This document shows positions 1-13,110 of a stretch of 64,000 nt of DNA, in pieces; the stretch's first letter is position 1; every line of letters starts with the position of its first letter. Below the pieces are notes generated by a model. The model did no database searches. It was not told the DNA's origin and saw only the letters and a list, made by a program, of their open reading frames with translations. Position numbers and translations under genes: made by a program. Origin of the DNA: Allodiplogaster sudhausi (taxonomy: Eukaryota; Nematoda; Chromadorea; Rhabditida; Diplogasteridae); NCBI GenBank assembly GCA_945643635.1, contig CALZFC010000042.1, forward strand, positions 2,386,001 through 2,450,000, given 5' to 3'.

Positions 1-2650
1 GTTGACAATGCCGTTTTAAGTGGGCCAATGTAGGAAGCTCCTCCTCGCAGACGTCCGCTGGACAACGCATCGTTAAGATTCTAAACTGTAATTTGTTGTT
101 TTCCTTTTTCATTAGATATTAACATTCAATGTTATCTTTCTATGTGCTCTTTCTTTCTATAGTTCTTGCAGCCTTGTATTCCTTTTTTCGTCTAAAACTT
201 TCTTCCATAACTATATTGTTTTGTCTTAATAATGAATTTTTTTTCTGTATGAATATTCTTAAGCATATAACATGCTTAACAAATATTGGATATCGTAACG
301 TAATTAAAAACCAACTTTGTAACAGAAAAATACAAATCACACGTTTGCATTTGTGCAATTCGTTAATTCTCAATTCGTTGTAACCAGTGGGTTGTGTTAC
401 AGTAGTTCATAGTAAACAAAAGAGTTGCCCAGAAAAAAATACTTTGTAAAAACTTTCAAATAACACTCTTACAATGGAGCGATTCGCTTATTTTCAATCA
501 GTTGTTACTACTGGTTGGGTTACGGTAGTTTATAGTAAACATAAAGGTGCCCAGAAAAATCCACTCAAAAAACTTACTCTTTTGAATAGGAACGCAATCG
601 CTTATTCTCAATTACTTCAAGGAATTTACTTGCACAGACACATACAGAACAGATTGGGATACGGTACCTTTAAGAAATTAAACTTGTCCAGAAATTTATC
701 ACTTTCCATTTAAAATAAATCATTGGTACGGATTCGCGAATTAATTCGCTCAAATTTCGTAAGGTTACGGTTCTGGGCAACTCTCCTGAAAATCAAGAAC
801 AGTTTCCCAGAAATGGGAGAAAATAAATACCTTTGAATATAATTTAAAAGTCAAAAGATATAAGCTTACATTCTCTAAACTTAGCGTAACTTCGCTAATC
901 AATGGCAACTACAGCTTCGATAATTGTAATTGTAAGTCACATAAAGCACTTACAAAAGCATCTCAAGGTTTCAAGTAACTTTTCACTTGCACCAACAGTA
1001 TTCCAATACTCGATAAGTTTAAGGACGAGAGTACGGTATGTTAAATATTTAAAAAAAAATAAGTTAAATCACATCCCACCTTGCTGCAAATGTCGCACCG
1101 GAACGGCTTCCGATCAGTGTGGTTGACGGCGTGTTGTTGGAGACCTGGAAAAAACTTACATTTGGAAATATTTCAGTTCAGAATATACAATGGTAATCCT
1201 GTATAAAATGTTGAGCAAAAAAGAAGCATTAATTATTCGTCGTACCAAAATTTATTTTCTTTTTTTAAAATATACACATCGAGTTGGGTTACGGTACTTC
1301 TTAGAAAAGAAAAGAAAGAAACAAGAAAAGAACAGTTTCGCTTATTTTAAATAAGTTATACAGAGCTGGTTTGATTACGGTTTTTTTTCTGGAAAACAAA
1401 AGAAACTTGCCCAGAAATTGAATTAACTACATAACCGATAGGGTATAAAAAGGTATTGTCGATTTCACAGAATAATTCCTAATTTTGGGCATCATCCTGA
1501 GGGACAGATGGGCAGAAACAGCTAACAAACCTTGCTAATATTTAGGATCATCGACAGTGGCTTCTATTCCCTGATAATAACAACTACAAATTTCTAACCA
1601 CGTTACCCTAGAATTGAAGACTAGACAATGTATATAAACATAACGAACCTTCGCAAGTCTGCGGCAGCTTCAGATGGCAGAAGCGCGGTCTGCGCGGAGA
1701 TGCGATGTCTTCCAGCTCCGGTAGGAAGTCAGGGGAAGAGTGCGTACCGATTTTCTAAACAACGCATTATTTATATTTAAAATCTTTTGAATTGTATTAT
1801 CCTGCTTTCAAAGTTAAGAAAAATTATAAACGTGGAATAGGTAATAACAAATGAACAAGGAAAAAAAATGTTCGGAACAAACTTTTCAATGTGTGGGAAA
1901 ATGAGTTTTTTGTACTCTTAAAGAACAATAAACGAACGAAACTTATTTAAAAGTCAAAGTTGTTAGACGAGTCTGAAAAGTTATCGTACCTGGACAAAAA
2001 TGCAGCAGCTTAAGCGTTGAAGCTGCGCGGTGCGCGGTTGTTGGGTGGATTGGGCAAGAGAAATACTGAAAATATAAAATTGCTGAAATAAGTATACGAA
2101 TTTCAACATGAAATATAAACGATAGTTAATGTACCAATAAAGAGAAAACACATTAAATATTTAAATTCGTTGGGAAGAATGGCAGCATCAATTAACAGAT
2201 GTATCAACTTATGAAGAAAAGAATTAAAAGCAAACCACGCTCGGATGTCGAAAGAATTTGATCTTGCTGCGCGCGCCGACACGCTGTCTAGTTCCAGCAA
2301 TCGCAGACAAGAAGGGCTAGCCTGATAAGAAAAGAACAACGTTGCATATTCAGCATATTTAATAATGTTAATTTTATCACTCATTCGTGAGAAAAGAATG
2401 ACAAAAGTGCTGACAATAAGGGAATAAAAACTGCAATAGAAACTTGCAAGAATAAACATTAACAAATCAGCTTTTTCATATCAATAGCGGGATGAATGAG
2501 TTAAACTTTTCAATTACTTACTATTAGAAGTTGAGTCTCCAGTTGTTGATCGAGAGCACAAAGAGCAGCTTGGCTAACTACGCGGCCCGGGGACTCTCGC
2601 TTTCTAACTGACACAAAAGAGCAGAATCGCTACGCTTACACGTTATAAAT
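1..2650. other. AT-rich stretch without a supported gene
   Basis: No reading frame here shows recognisable protein sequence or a consistent exon chain on either strand. The left half holds a degenerate tandem repeat, listed separately. The rest is AT-rich with scattered GC-rich islets near 1660-1740, 2010-2050 and 2250-2300. No RNA gene was recognised. Confidence 0.5.
284..1427 (+). repeat. degenerate tandem repeat, unit about 110-130 bp
   Basis: A core resembling GGTTGGGTTACGGTA, then a purine-rich part and TTGCCCAGAAA, recurs near 386, 511, 655, 762, 1283 and 1370. A second shared block, TTCGCTTATTTT(C/A)AA, recurs near 482, 597 and 1326. Copies have diverged and spacing is uneven, with a gap between about 820 and 1280. 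No open frame runs through the copies, so it looks like non-coding satellite-like DNA. Copy number and borders are estimates by eye. Confidence 0.55.
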
Positions 2651-2954
2651 GTCATATCAAAAAGCGATTCAATATTACAAACATGAAATAAAAAAAGGAT
2701 AAGTTTTAAGTGTTTGTTAACCCGAGATTTTCTTCCGAAAATTAAACGTTCCGTTCAAATGATGATTCCGAATATTTTTTTAAACATGGTCGAAAGTGGT
2801 ACAATGTCACATTTTCTGTTCTCGCATCGCCTCGTCCCCCCTTGCCACCAAAATGTGACATCCGTTGTCACAATTCTCTTCGGCGGCCGCTTGCGTGTCA
2901 CATTTTTGGTCACAATTTTGGATGGAACATTAATTGTGCGTCACATTTTTTTCT

Positions 2955-3665
2955 GTGTGCACTGCTCGCATCTTGCTAACAAGGCTATAAGCAAATGTCA
3001 CCCCATCATCCGCTCCCTCCGTTCCAAAAACAAGGACGCCCTTGTTTCCGCTTATACCCTGTATATTCGCCCTTTGCTCGAATCCTCCTCCATTGTCTTT
3101 TCTCCCCGGCTCAAGAAAGATATCCTTCGTCTAGAACGCATCCAGAACTATTTTACCCGTTTTATTTACCGCCGTTGTTTTGGTTACAGCAATCGCGCTG
3201 ATATTCCTAACCCTGCTACCCGTAACAAGGCTCTCTCCCTCCCATCTCTCTTATCTCGTAGACAACAATCTGATTTTACACTTGCGCGTCGTCTTGTATT
3301 TGGCCACAGGCGTATCTCTGATCGCGTTCCCCATTATTTCCATTTTCGTAACTCACGTACTCGCGGCCTTTCCTTCCTCCTTGCTTACCCGTCCACTCGC
3401 TCCTCCGTTCGTAACCATTCGTTTTTCATCAGATCCGCGAAAGCATTCAACAGCTTGGCCAAGCACTCATCTCCCTCCTCCCTCTCCTCCCCATCTGCGA
3501 CCCCATTACAACAGCCCATATATACTGTATGATGCTCATATATACTGTACTGTATCTTCTCATGTATACCATATCATGCATTGCTTTATCACTCATACAC
3601 ATACCTTCATTCATTAACACGTGGCAGCAGCACGTAAATAAATAAATCAATCAATCAATCAAGTA
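2955..3665 (+). mobile_element. 5'-truncated non-LTR retrotransposon (LINE), 3' end of reverse transcriptase ORF
   Basis: The frame from about 2960 to 3532 encodes the region just after the reverse transcriptase fingers and palm in jockey/CR1-like LINEs. Visible landmarks are YTLYIRPLLESSSIVFSP, then LKKDILRLERIQNYFTRFIY, then an Arg-rich tail ending near residue 270 of the open frame. Catalytic YxDD and endonuclease domains are absent, so the copy is 5' truncated and cannot move itself. The 3' end carries a short tail of AAATA and CAAT repeats (3636-3662), a common LINE ending. Family assignment is from protein pattern only; jockey, CR1 or RTE-like cannot be separated here. Confidence 0.8.
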
Positions 3666-3860
3666 AGAAGCACAATTTTCGTGTAGATGCTATAATTTCT
3701 GTAATTTTAAATTTTGAAGAAAGTACTAGGCGTACAAACATCAATAATAAACCACGTTTTTATCATAGATTAAAAAAAATATATTTTCGTTCCCTTCAGC
3801 TTATTTTGTGATGAAATGCAAATGTTTAAAATGTAGAGATATAGTGAGAGCGACTAATGT

Positions 3861-3861
3861 A

Positions 3862-3898
<37 letters not shown>

Positions 3899-3940
3899 GA
3901 TTGAGAGAGAGAGAGATAGAGAGAGAGAGAGAAAGAAAGA
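3861..3940. repeat. (GA)n simple repeat
   Basis: About 80 bp of almost pure GA with a few interruptions, lying between the LINE fragment and the 3' end of the DEG/ENaC gene. It produces a spurious Ser/Leu-rich frame on the minus strand. Confidence 0.9.
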
Positions 3941-4360
3941 ATATGAGTGAGATAGGTTGTATCACTTTAAAATAAGCATGGAATCTACAGAGGTTTATCA
4001 GATATTTTAATTGCATCAGATATTTTAATCGAATTTTTATTTTATCGAGATGAACGAAAACACGTTAATTGTAAGTAAATGAGACATTCGTTGGAATATT
4101 GCAGTACGCCATGGGATTCTATAACAATACCAGTAAGACGGTACCATTTTGTGAGAACCACTGAACATTCACAGACAAAGCATAACATCATACTCCTAAT
4201 GCAACGTGACCGTATGGCAAGAGAGGGCGAAGAAGTAGAAACGGTCAAGCACTTTCTTCTTTCATTGGTTTACATTATCACTTTAAGAAGACAAATGAAT
4301 TATGTTATTTTTTAAAGGTCTTAAAAGTGCCCATTGACACCAGATTTGAATGAATATCTC

Positions 4361-7300
4361 CTATATTGCTGATGGCTTCAAAAGCGCGTTCCTAGTTCTT
4401 TTCTCGAAGAAGAAGACGATAGTCTCAGCAATGGTCAGCAATGTCGCCCCCACGTACAGGCCGATCGTTCCCCCGATTTCGGCTGCAATCAACGTCATCG
4501 TTACTTTATACGTATCTATGTACATACATATGTATGTGTATAGCTCCCTGTTACTAGGCTGAATATGTGATATTCAAAAAAAATTAAGCCTTGTGATAGG
4601 GATCTCTTCTCTGAGCGATGAAAAAGCTGGAAATGAAAGCTTGCTGACCCAAGAGTAAGAAGAGATTGTAAGACTTCTCCTGGACGATCGTCTCTTGCTT
4701 GAAGTGCGCGAAGTAGACCTTCACGAGCAGCAAATTCACTCTGAAACTTCGTTTTAGCAAAACCAAGCCGTAACTGTTTTCTGTGATGAACTAAATATTG
4801 TTGTTATTATGGCATTCGTTTTTAATGCCAGATTACAGCGTCAAAGGAGTGCACGCGACTCACTCGTCGTATTGAGAGCCCGGAGAGTAGGATTGCGCAA
4901 TGGACACTTGTCTCTGAACACGAGACATCCACTCAGCTCGAAGGAAGGAATTCTTCTGCAAGTTTCACCCTTTCGTCATCAACAGCCATGCTCTCAACGT
5001 GAATACAAGTGAATAAATAGCTCTTCAAAAGAGACTCTGAGGCTGAGCAGCTTGGGCGGCAGTTGCCGGAGGCAGTCGATGGTTTCGTTGATCTGCTCAA
5101 CAGAGGAGTTGGCGAGACTCGGTAGATCAAAGCCTGCGAGGAGTGCCTCCCTCGCAGCCAATACGCTCTCCACTCTGCTCACCAGCTCGTTTACCTTATT
5201 TTACCGTATTAGTATTTATTATATTTAAATTAGAATAGCATTTGTTGTCACAGTTGCCCTTCGTCACCAAATGTAAAGCCGATAACAAAACTGAGCGAAC
5301 GGACGGCTTCTATCATATCGACGTGGATAATTTTGCGCATCTTCAACAGCTCGATGATGTCTTGGCTGTCTTTGCCGCCATCTCTACAAATACAAAGCCA
5401 AGATGGAAATGTTTTTTCTTTCTTTCATTCCGTAGAAAGTGGTGGCCGAACCTGTAGAGACTCTCGAATTGCTTCACTGAAATGTCGTGGTTGTGCCACT
5501 GGAAGACTTTCGGCGTTTGCTGCCATCGAAGCTTCTAAAAACAATTTTTTTTTTATTTAAAAGGAAGAAGAAAAATCGTGAAGAGACTGGAGCTATGAAC
5601 TGACTTGGAGTTGGCTGATGAAGCGAGACGCGAGTTGTTCATAGGAAGAACTCACTTGCAAGTCATAGCTGGCAGCGACAACGCGGGCTGATTGGAGAAG
5701 AGAAAAGGTCGGCGACAACTCCTAAATCTCAAGCTTTAAAACAATTGAAATTCTCCCTCTATGAATGCAAATAAATAACAAATATTTCATCTTCTTAAAG
5801 AGAAATATAGGGTGAAATTGTGAAATTTCTACCTAATTCATTGTAAATGTTTGCACATAAATCCTTCAGCAATGAGTTTCTGCACCTCCTGACAGTGATC
5901 GATCATGTCTGTGATGTTTTCGCTTTGCGGCGTCTCCTTCACCTTCTGCAGACACTTTCGAGTGGCTCGAATCGCTTCGGAGACTAAAGGAAGCTTGCGG
6001 ATTGCAAGATAGCGGGTGATCGTTAAGGAGAAAGGTAAATGAATTCAAAGTGATAACTTCTTCTGATGATGATGTTACGAGCTGGCGATTCAATGGAGCG
6101 TATGCCGAAAGTAGAGTGGGGCCGAGCCAAGCCGCCCTCGATGTTATTCAAATCGAACAGGGCCATGTCAATCTCAATTCAAAATCATTTAAACATTCAT
6201 AATTTTTTAAATAGTAAGTAATTATAAGTGAACAAGCCATTTTGGGTATGTTCTCCTGCTCGGCGTCGGTGGTGGCTGGCTTCTCGGCTGAGATGGTGGG
6301 TGCGACGGGGATGGGCATCGCCGCTTCCGCGTCAGAAGCGCCAACCACGGCAGTCGCATTCAGGTGGAGAAGCTGAGAGACCGCCTTCATGTGCGGAGTC
6401 ATCACCAGATCCACGTAGCTGCCAGCAGGTTTTAAGATATATACTGCTTATTTCATTGTACATAGAACAAGATGTATAAAAAATATTTATTGTATTATGT
6501 GTGCATAAAAAGCTCAGATGAAGCTGACGATGTAATATGCTTCCACATTCGCTCGGTGCCATGCAGAAAATGAAGAGCACGATCGAGCGTTCGCACGCCT
6601 GTGACATGGTCTACCTTGCAATCGTATACTTCTCATACAAGCACGAACCTCCCTTCACGACGCAGGGCGCGGAGCTGCTCGCCTCAGATTGGACATTGAA
6701 TGATTCCAGCGACTGCTCCAGAAAGGCCTGCGAAACAAGTCATTCCTGATTGTTCAAAAATGAATCCAGCCGTACTTGAGCTTCCGCAGCGAGTGACTGG
6801 ACTGCTCGCACCAAGGGAATTCGGGCATTAGGAATGATGTTGAGAACTGGCTGAAAAGAGATGCAAGTATTGGAGTGAAAAGTGGTGAAGGGCACCATGA
6901 AGCCGGAGAGCCGCTTCTCCTTGTCGTCTTCCCAGTCGGAGCGGACCAGCGAAGCCACCTCAGTAGGCATCAGCTGGCCTCCGAAGACAACCGACGAGAA
7001 AGTCACGTCCTCCAATTTGAAAGTTCGGCATTCTTATGCAATGGATGTTGCAGAAATGAAAAAGAGTCCATTGACAGTAGAATATCCATCTCAAACCTGG
7101 CAGTCGTCAGGGCACTCATCCAACGAAACTGTCCATTCCCGGGTGTGCGACTGAAAGATCAAGTTTACAAATGTAAAATAAAAGGAGTTCTGGAGCGAGA
7201 ATATGGAAAACAAAAGCAAATTAAAAGCACCGTAATATTCTCAACGCATCCGAGTTCTTCGTTAAAGGTACAGTGTTTGAGCGGAGGCGATATCGAGGCC

Positions 7301-8990
7301 GTTCTGAGGCCGCCATCCTCTGACTCCTCAGGTTTCACATCACCCTGATTGTAGAGATGAGATAGGATTGATAAATGTGTTGGGTTACATCTCTATGATT
7401 ATTGTGAAGTGATGCTGAGATCGACCATGGTCTCTGTGGTTGTCTGCCTGGCGAGGATTCGTCTGTTGCGAGGCGAGTGAATCGGAATGCAACCACACGA
7501 CCGTTCTACTTCGTCGTTCATCTTTATTACGGTTTAATTAGCACTCTTAATTAATTGTGAGAACGAAAGAATGACCTTTGCCCACTGGCAAGCAGCCCGT
7601 GTGTATTCTCTCTCTGACATCGGCGGAATCTCTCGTCGGCCACAGTGGTTCGCGTGTCGTGTCAGCTGAAATTCATCACAATTTATTATTATTTATGATT
7701 CAAAATAATTTAATATCTTCACAAATGTGCAAGGAGTACGTGCAATGCGTGAAATGGAGTTTGACCTTTCTGATGTCGTTGATTGGAATGGAAAATGTCT
7801 TCCCAGCGTCGAGATGGATTCCCTCAGCAAAGTGAGCAGAGTGCGGAACACTCTCAACATGGGTCAAGGTCTCTTTGTCTCTGTAGTTTACTTTTCATTA
7901 TAACCTTATCGTAGACAGAAATGACGGCTCCAGGCTCCGTGACCATTCCAGGGATGATCTCATATGTCTCCAGATTTAGCAGAATTGTCAATGTTGTTTC
8001 GGGACCTGCGTAATGAACCTTTGTAATAATTGTCATCAGACGCTCGAAGTCTACCCGGTCTGCGAACAGTCATATTTGGAGCGACGGTGAAGCATCTTCC
8101 CTGAGGAGTGAAAACGGGTTTGATATCCTCCAGGCAAGAGCGGCCCTTGTCGTAGAAACAGCTGAGAATTCTTTCATATATAGCGTACATAGGATTTAAG
8201 ACGCACAAGAAATGCCTGAAATTACCCATCCCACCTGAGGAACAAGTCGTCGACGGTCTGCATGCTCCTCGCGTACACTTCACGTAAATCAATATTATCA
8301 TACTCTGAGAGATTACGGTAGACTGTCGTGTTGGGAGCGCCTTCCGCGTCGTGCAAGGAACACATTGTTCGAAGAAGAGCTGGACTCTGCTTCGCCACTT
8401 TAGACGCCCTTTAAGAAAGAGTTTAAATTGAATATGATCTTCCTTTTCCAATGCTCTAACTTGAGCTGCATTTTATTGCAGATGAGCAAAGAAGGGAAGG
8501 GCACTTCGGTCGGCGCGTCAAAGCTTCGAATCGTAGTGAGCGGATTGTAGATGAAGTAGTAGGAAATGCGGTCGCCCACCTGAGAGTCGATTTCTTTGTC
8601 AGCAAGAAGATATCAAACACACTTCAATAGAAAACAAAACCTGATAAAGAGTCAAACCGACGAAGAAGCAGAGGACACATGCCCAGGTCAGTCTGGAATT
8701 AGAAATAGTAAGTAGCAAAGTGGCAAATAGACTTGAATGAGAGAGAATTCTCGCACCTGAACCAGTCCTTGTACTTGGAATGAAGATAGCGGAAGCCGAG
8801 CATCGAAGTGTCGTCGGCGAAGCGGTCGAGAGAAGGCCGCAGCTGCGTCTGCTCGTCCGCCGCGACCTCTCCGCCCGGCACGAAACTCGCCGCCGCGTCC
8901 GCGTCCGCCTTGCAAGGAAGGACGAGCTGTTTTAGCTACGATTTTATGCTCTTATGCATGTTACCTCTTTGAAAGTCTATCCCCATCTTG
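4361..8990 (-). CDS. DEG/ENaC (degenerin/ASIC) sodium channel subunit, ~24 exons
   Basis: This is a subunit of the amiloride-sensitive, voltage-independent cation channel family of the plasma membrane. The N-terminal exon (about 8749-8933) reads MLGFRYLHSKYKDWF. TM1 follows (8640-8695, RLTWACVLCFFVGLTLYQ), then the family signature FPSLLICNKMQLK (near 8470-8490). The Cys-containing extracellular exons show FTPQGRCFTVAPN (about 8075-8110), CGCIPIHSP (near 7475) and ECPDDCQ (near 7100). The C-terminal exons show NLLLVKVYFAHFKQET and the pre-TM2/TM2 signature EIGGTIGLYVGATLL, then FFFEKRTRN and the stop at 4361. Many exons join in phase, for example 8640 to 8580 and 8410 to 8236. The stretch between about 6990 and 4970 adds a long helical, Cys-poor region absent from typical members. 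The start codon is unresolved: no clear ATG joins in phase upstream of 8933. Family call is firm; ion selectivity and gating cannot be read. Confidence 0.88.
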
Positions 8991-10467
8991 AAAAATATCT
9001 CCGAAAAAACAATAGCCTGTTTTTCAACTCCGAAAGCCCAACTAATAAACTAGTGCTATGATGTTATAAATTACCGAAGTTACCCGTCGTCTTCGAGGCA
9101 TTCTTATCGTGTGTGAAGAGCGTGGGTGGACGGCTTCGTGATGCTCTTTCCTATCTGCTTCGCTAGATGATTCTACGACGGTGAAAACTTCGAACTCCAA
9201 AAGACAAAATTATCTGATAAAAGTGGCATTGCATACATCCCTCATCTGACTGTAGTCTTTTTACTTGTTAACTTAATTTGTTTTGAAGAATTTCTTAAGG
9301 GAAGTATCCGATGAAAAAAATATTTTCTCTTGTTTTCACATTAGATCAAGTTTGCTTTAAAATATCTATTGGAGGTGGTCCTGCATTATGAAAATCAGTC
9401 TTTAGCCAGATATTTGCATTTCGTTTTTCGAAACTATAGGCAAAGTTTCCGTCGATGCACCCTGTGCGTCCTCAAAACCAAGCAAGGACAGCCAACGGGT
9501 GTGAAAAAGAGGCAGTCTCTGCCCATCCGGTCCAATTAGCACCCATTTTCACAAAGGAATGAGAGATAAAGACGTCAAAGAAAAGCGAGACAACTTGAGA
9601 GAAGTTGGATACACATGCCCTTCAAATTTGAAATTTTGCGGGCACTAACTTAACGCTCATCCGCTTAGGAGTATTAAATCGCTTGAAATGTCAATTCGTC
9701 AGATACGTTTTCCTTTCGTCGAATACTTCCGTTAATTGGAAAATAAGAAAAATTGGAAGAAGAATGCCTTGAGCAGCACTCGGAGAAGGCGTCCGACGCA
9801 CGCGGCGGCTGCCGCGGCAGAGGAACGAAGCGTGGCGACGGCAGAGGGGACAACCCACGCTGCAAAGAGAACGTGGTAGTACGAGCATTCAATGGAAAAG
9901 GAACACGAACTCGCAAAGGACCAAGGGATTAAGAAAGTGATGAATGGCTGGCTATGCGAAACACTCTTCCTCTAAGAAGGTGGCTTAAAGAAGGGCAATC
10001 AAATGACAAAAAGTAAATACACGCTCAAACCACAGTGGCCGAACCCTCTCACAGTCTGCTACATATTTTTAAGCAGCACTTGTCTGCATCTTCCTTTTAA
10101 TACTATAATTGCATTTTACACGAAAACTAGACGAAGGCTCAGACAATCTTCTGGTGCGAAGTATGCACTTCTTGGAATTTTTCAGTTTAACGAGCAATAT
10201 TTTCATTTGTACACTTATTGTTAGCTACGTGTTAAACATAGAGATGCATGCAGAAAACTAAGTGACAGCGCGATAAAGGGAGAGTGAGAGGAGAAAAAAG
10301 GGAAGGAAGAGAGGGAGGAGAATCAGCTTCGTCTTTCATTGCGTGTTGCACGAAAGGCAACCTGGCCGGATACATTTCAGCTTCTCCGGCAGAGCGGCCA
10401 ATCGGCCTGAGGGAATGGCAAGGAATGGACAGTTTGAAGAGGAAGGAGGGAATGTCCGAGAGGGTGA

Positions 10468-10536
10468 GGAGAGAGAAAGAGAGAGAGAGAGAGGGAGAGA
10501 GAGAGAGAGAGGGAGAGGGAAAGAAGAAAAAGAGAC
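10468..10536. repeat. (GA)n / GGGA-rich simple repeat
   Basis: Purine-rich tract of GA and GGGA units in the gene-poor interval. Confidence 0.85.
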
Positions 10537-11184
10537 ATTTTGCTGTGCATTGCTCTCATCGTGAGGGCAAAAAAACTACGAACGGTGATGGCATACGAAC
10601 AAATAGAAGCCTTTGCCGCCAATGTGGCTGAGCCATGTCAACTGGACACTTCACTAGGCAAGACGTGACAATTATACACTTCTTTAAACAAAGCTCCAGA
10701 AAGTGGGCAACTTTGGATCCATCCACGAATTAAATAGATCCCGACTGAGACCGTGCAAAGAGCGGAGCGCGAGCTTTGATGCAGCGAATGGAAAAAAGTG
10801 AGAAAGAGGAGAGAACTTGGCATCCTCAATTGACCGAAGAGTATTGTGTACGAATAGACTGTTTATTCGGTAACTTTCATTTCCTCTTTCTCTCTCTCGA
10901 TTTTGGAATTTTCTCGGAAAATCGCTCTGTTTTCGCAATCCATCCTCCTAAAGTCTTTTTTCCTCTCTGTGTGTCGTAGAACATGATGCCCTTGTCGCCA
11001 TCTAACAACCTACGATCCGTTTCAATTCAGGAATGAAAGTGCCAGCCTAATTCATTGAAGGATGCGAAAAGCCGCGTGGTTGTGAAGTGATTGATCCGGA
11101 CAATTTTCAGTTGTCGTGGATGGAGATACATGGAGGACCAGCGAGAGCCAACAGTACAAGGCGTGAAAAGTTGATTGGGATGGA

Positions 11185-11285
11185 AGAGAGAGAGAGAGGG
11201 AGATTGAGAGAGAGAGAGAGAGAGGGAGAGAGGGAGAGAGAGAGAGGAGGGAGAGAGAAGAGAGAGCGAGAGAGAGAGAGAGAAG
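11185..11285. repeat. (GA)n simple repeat
   Basis: About 100 bp of GA and GGGA units, one of several tracts between 10 and 13 kb. Confidence 0.9.
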
Positions 11286-11489
11286 TGCAGATGTCTAGTG
11301 AATTGAGCCGACCGCAGGCGCACGTCGACACGGCTGAAGCAGACTGACGATTAGACAAATATTGCCGCATTTCCTTCTTTCTCCGAAGGTACTGGCTAAG
11401 AGATTGCCAGAGAAGAGAAGAATACAGGCATGAGAGTAAAGAGACTGGGAGAGAGCAGTAAGAGACAAGCAAATGGGGTGTGAGAGAGC

Positions 11490-11516
11490 AAGACTGAGAG
11501 AGAGAGAAAGAGAGAA

Positions 11517-11553
<37 letters not shown>

Positions 11554-11650
11554 AGAAAGAGAGAGGAGAGAAAGAGGAGAGAGAGAGAGAGGAGAGAGAG
11601 TGAAGAGAGCGAGACTTAGAGAGAGAGAGAGGGAGAGAGGGAGAAAGAGA
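11490..11650. repeat. (GA)n simple repeat
   Basis: About 160 bp of GA with AAAG interruptions. It is the source of long Ser/Leu-rich frames on the minus strand that are not genes. Confidence 0.9.
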
Positions 11651-12677
11651 ATGGGGAACCCTCCCATAAAAGTCACAGTAGGCTGTGTACCAGCACAAAG
11701 TCTACACAGATCCGCAGCAATAATCTTGAATGAAGAGGAAGTAATAACATTTGTAGAATTGCAGGGCCTGCCGAATCTGAATGAGACAATTGTCCACGGT
11801 ATTAAATATGTATGTTGGTCGTTTCATTGCACAGATGTGCCTAAACGTTAAGTTCGAATTTTCTCTGCTCTGCTTTCGTCTTCTCTTCATCCAATTTTCT
11901 CGCAAGCGATCGTGGGAATGGGATGGTTTAATGAACAAACTCGAGAAACACCATCAATCGCATTTATTTTGGTCGGAGTTTTTGTCTTCTCTTTCGTCAT
12001 ACAGAAATTTTAATTGAATGGTAAGGAGTGCTCATTACAGATAAGAAGCGCCTAAAGGACGGCAGCCTCCGCAGAGCATCTTTTCTTTCAGAGGAGAGTG
12101 GAGACTGAGAGAATGGCAGAAATAAAGAGAAGAAATGCCCGAGGCTCATGCCAGTCGGAGAGCGAGTGGCCAAGAAGATGCCATGAAGAACATGGGCGAG
12201 AGAGATAGAGTTGCAGATCGCCGGAATGGCAGAGAAGGAGAGCGGCTACCGAGAGAAGTTCCATTTCACTTAAAAGTGGGGTCATTATGCGAAATGTTTT
12301 AGATGAATTATGAAGGTAATAATTAAATTAGTGAAGTGCCTCTATAATTATTGCCTTGTTTGCTTGGAGAATTCTTTTTTAACTCTGCTTCTAAATAATG
12401 GCTTTTTAATCAATCAATAAATGAATATTTGTTTTGATTCCTTCGCATGAATGTTTTTTTTTCAATTCCTCCTAAGTAAGAGTGGAGTAAAAGGGTAACT
12501 ACAACGATAGAGAGTAGCAAGAAGAAGCAGAGTTAAGTGGAAAGGAGTCTTCGAGAGAGTGAGTGAAGAAGACAATGAACAAAGTGATGGATGAGAAATA
12601 AAGCAAGGAAAGTGGGGATAAGGAGCACTGGATGGTTTTTTTTTTCTTGAAAGCAAAGCGAAGAGAGTGAGAAAGAG

Positions 12678-12688
12678 GTAAGGGGAAC

Positions 12689-12727
<39 letters not shown>

Positions 12728-12850
12728 GAAACGAGAGAGAGAGAGAGCGAGAGAGAAGGGGAACGAGAGAGAAAGAGAGATGACTAGAGATTGAGTGAGA
12801 GAGAAGGAGAACGAGAGAGAAAGAGAGATGACTAGAGATTGAGTGAGAGA
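12678..12850. repeat. (GA)n tract containing a 44-bp tandem duplication
   Basis: GA repeat in which a segment ending AGAGAGATGACTAGAGATTG (about 12771-12796) is repeated at about 12821-12842, showing a local tandem duplication of a longer unit. Confidence 0.75.
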
Positions 12851-13007
12851 GGCGAGAGATGCAAAGGAGAGCAAGAAATACTGACGAGGGAGTGGAAGAA
12901 TAACCACGATGTGTCAGCTGCCCTCTGGCGCACAATCATTCTGCAAGAAGTCGAGCTGGCTGAGTACCCAATATCTTATCCAATCACAATTACGTTGTTC
13001 ATTCTAC

Positions 13008-13110
13008 TTCTCTCTCACTCTCTCTCCCTCCTTCTTTCTCCCTCTCTCTCTCTTTCTCTCTCACTCTCTCTCTCCCTCCTTGTGTCTCTCTCTCTCTCTC
13101 TCTTACTTTC
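13008..13110. repeat. (CT)n simple repeat
   Basis: About 100 bp of CT-rich sequence on the plus strand, 160 bp downstream of the GA tract at 12678-12850. The two tracts can pair as an imperfect hairpin. Confidence 0.85.

Noticed and set aside
11107..11698. Long Ser/Leu-rich frames on the minus strand (up to 189 codons)
   Set aside because: They are translations of (GA)n/(CT)n simple repeats, open in several frames at once, with no family pattern.
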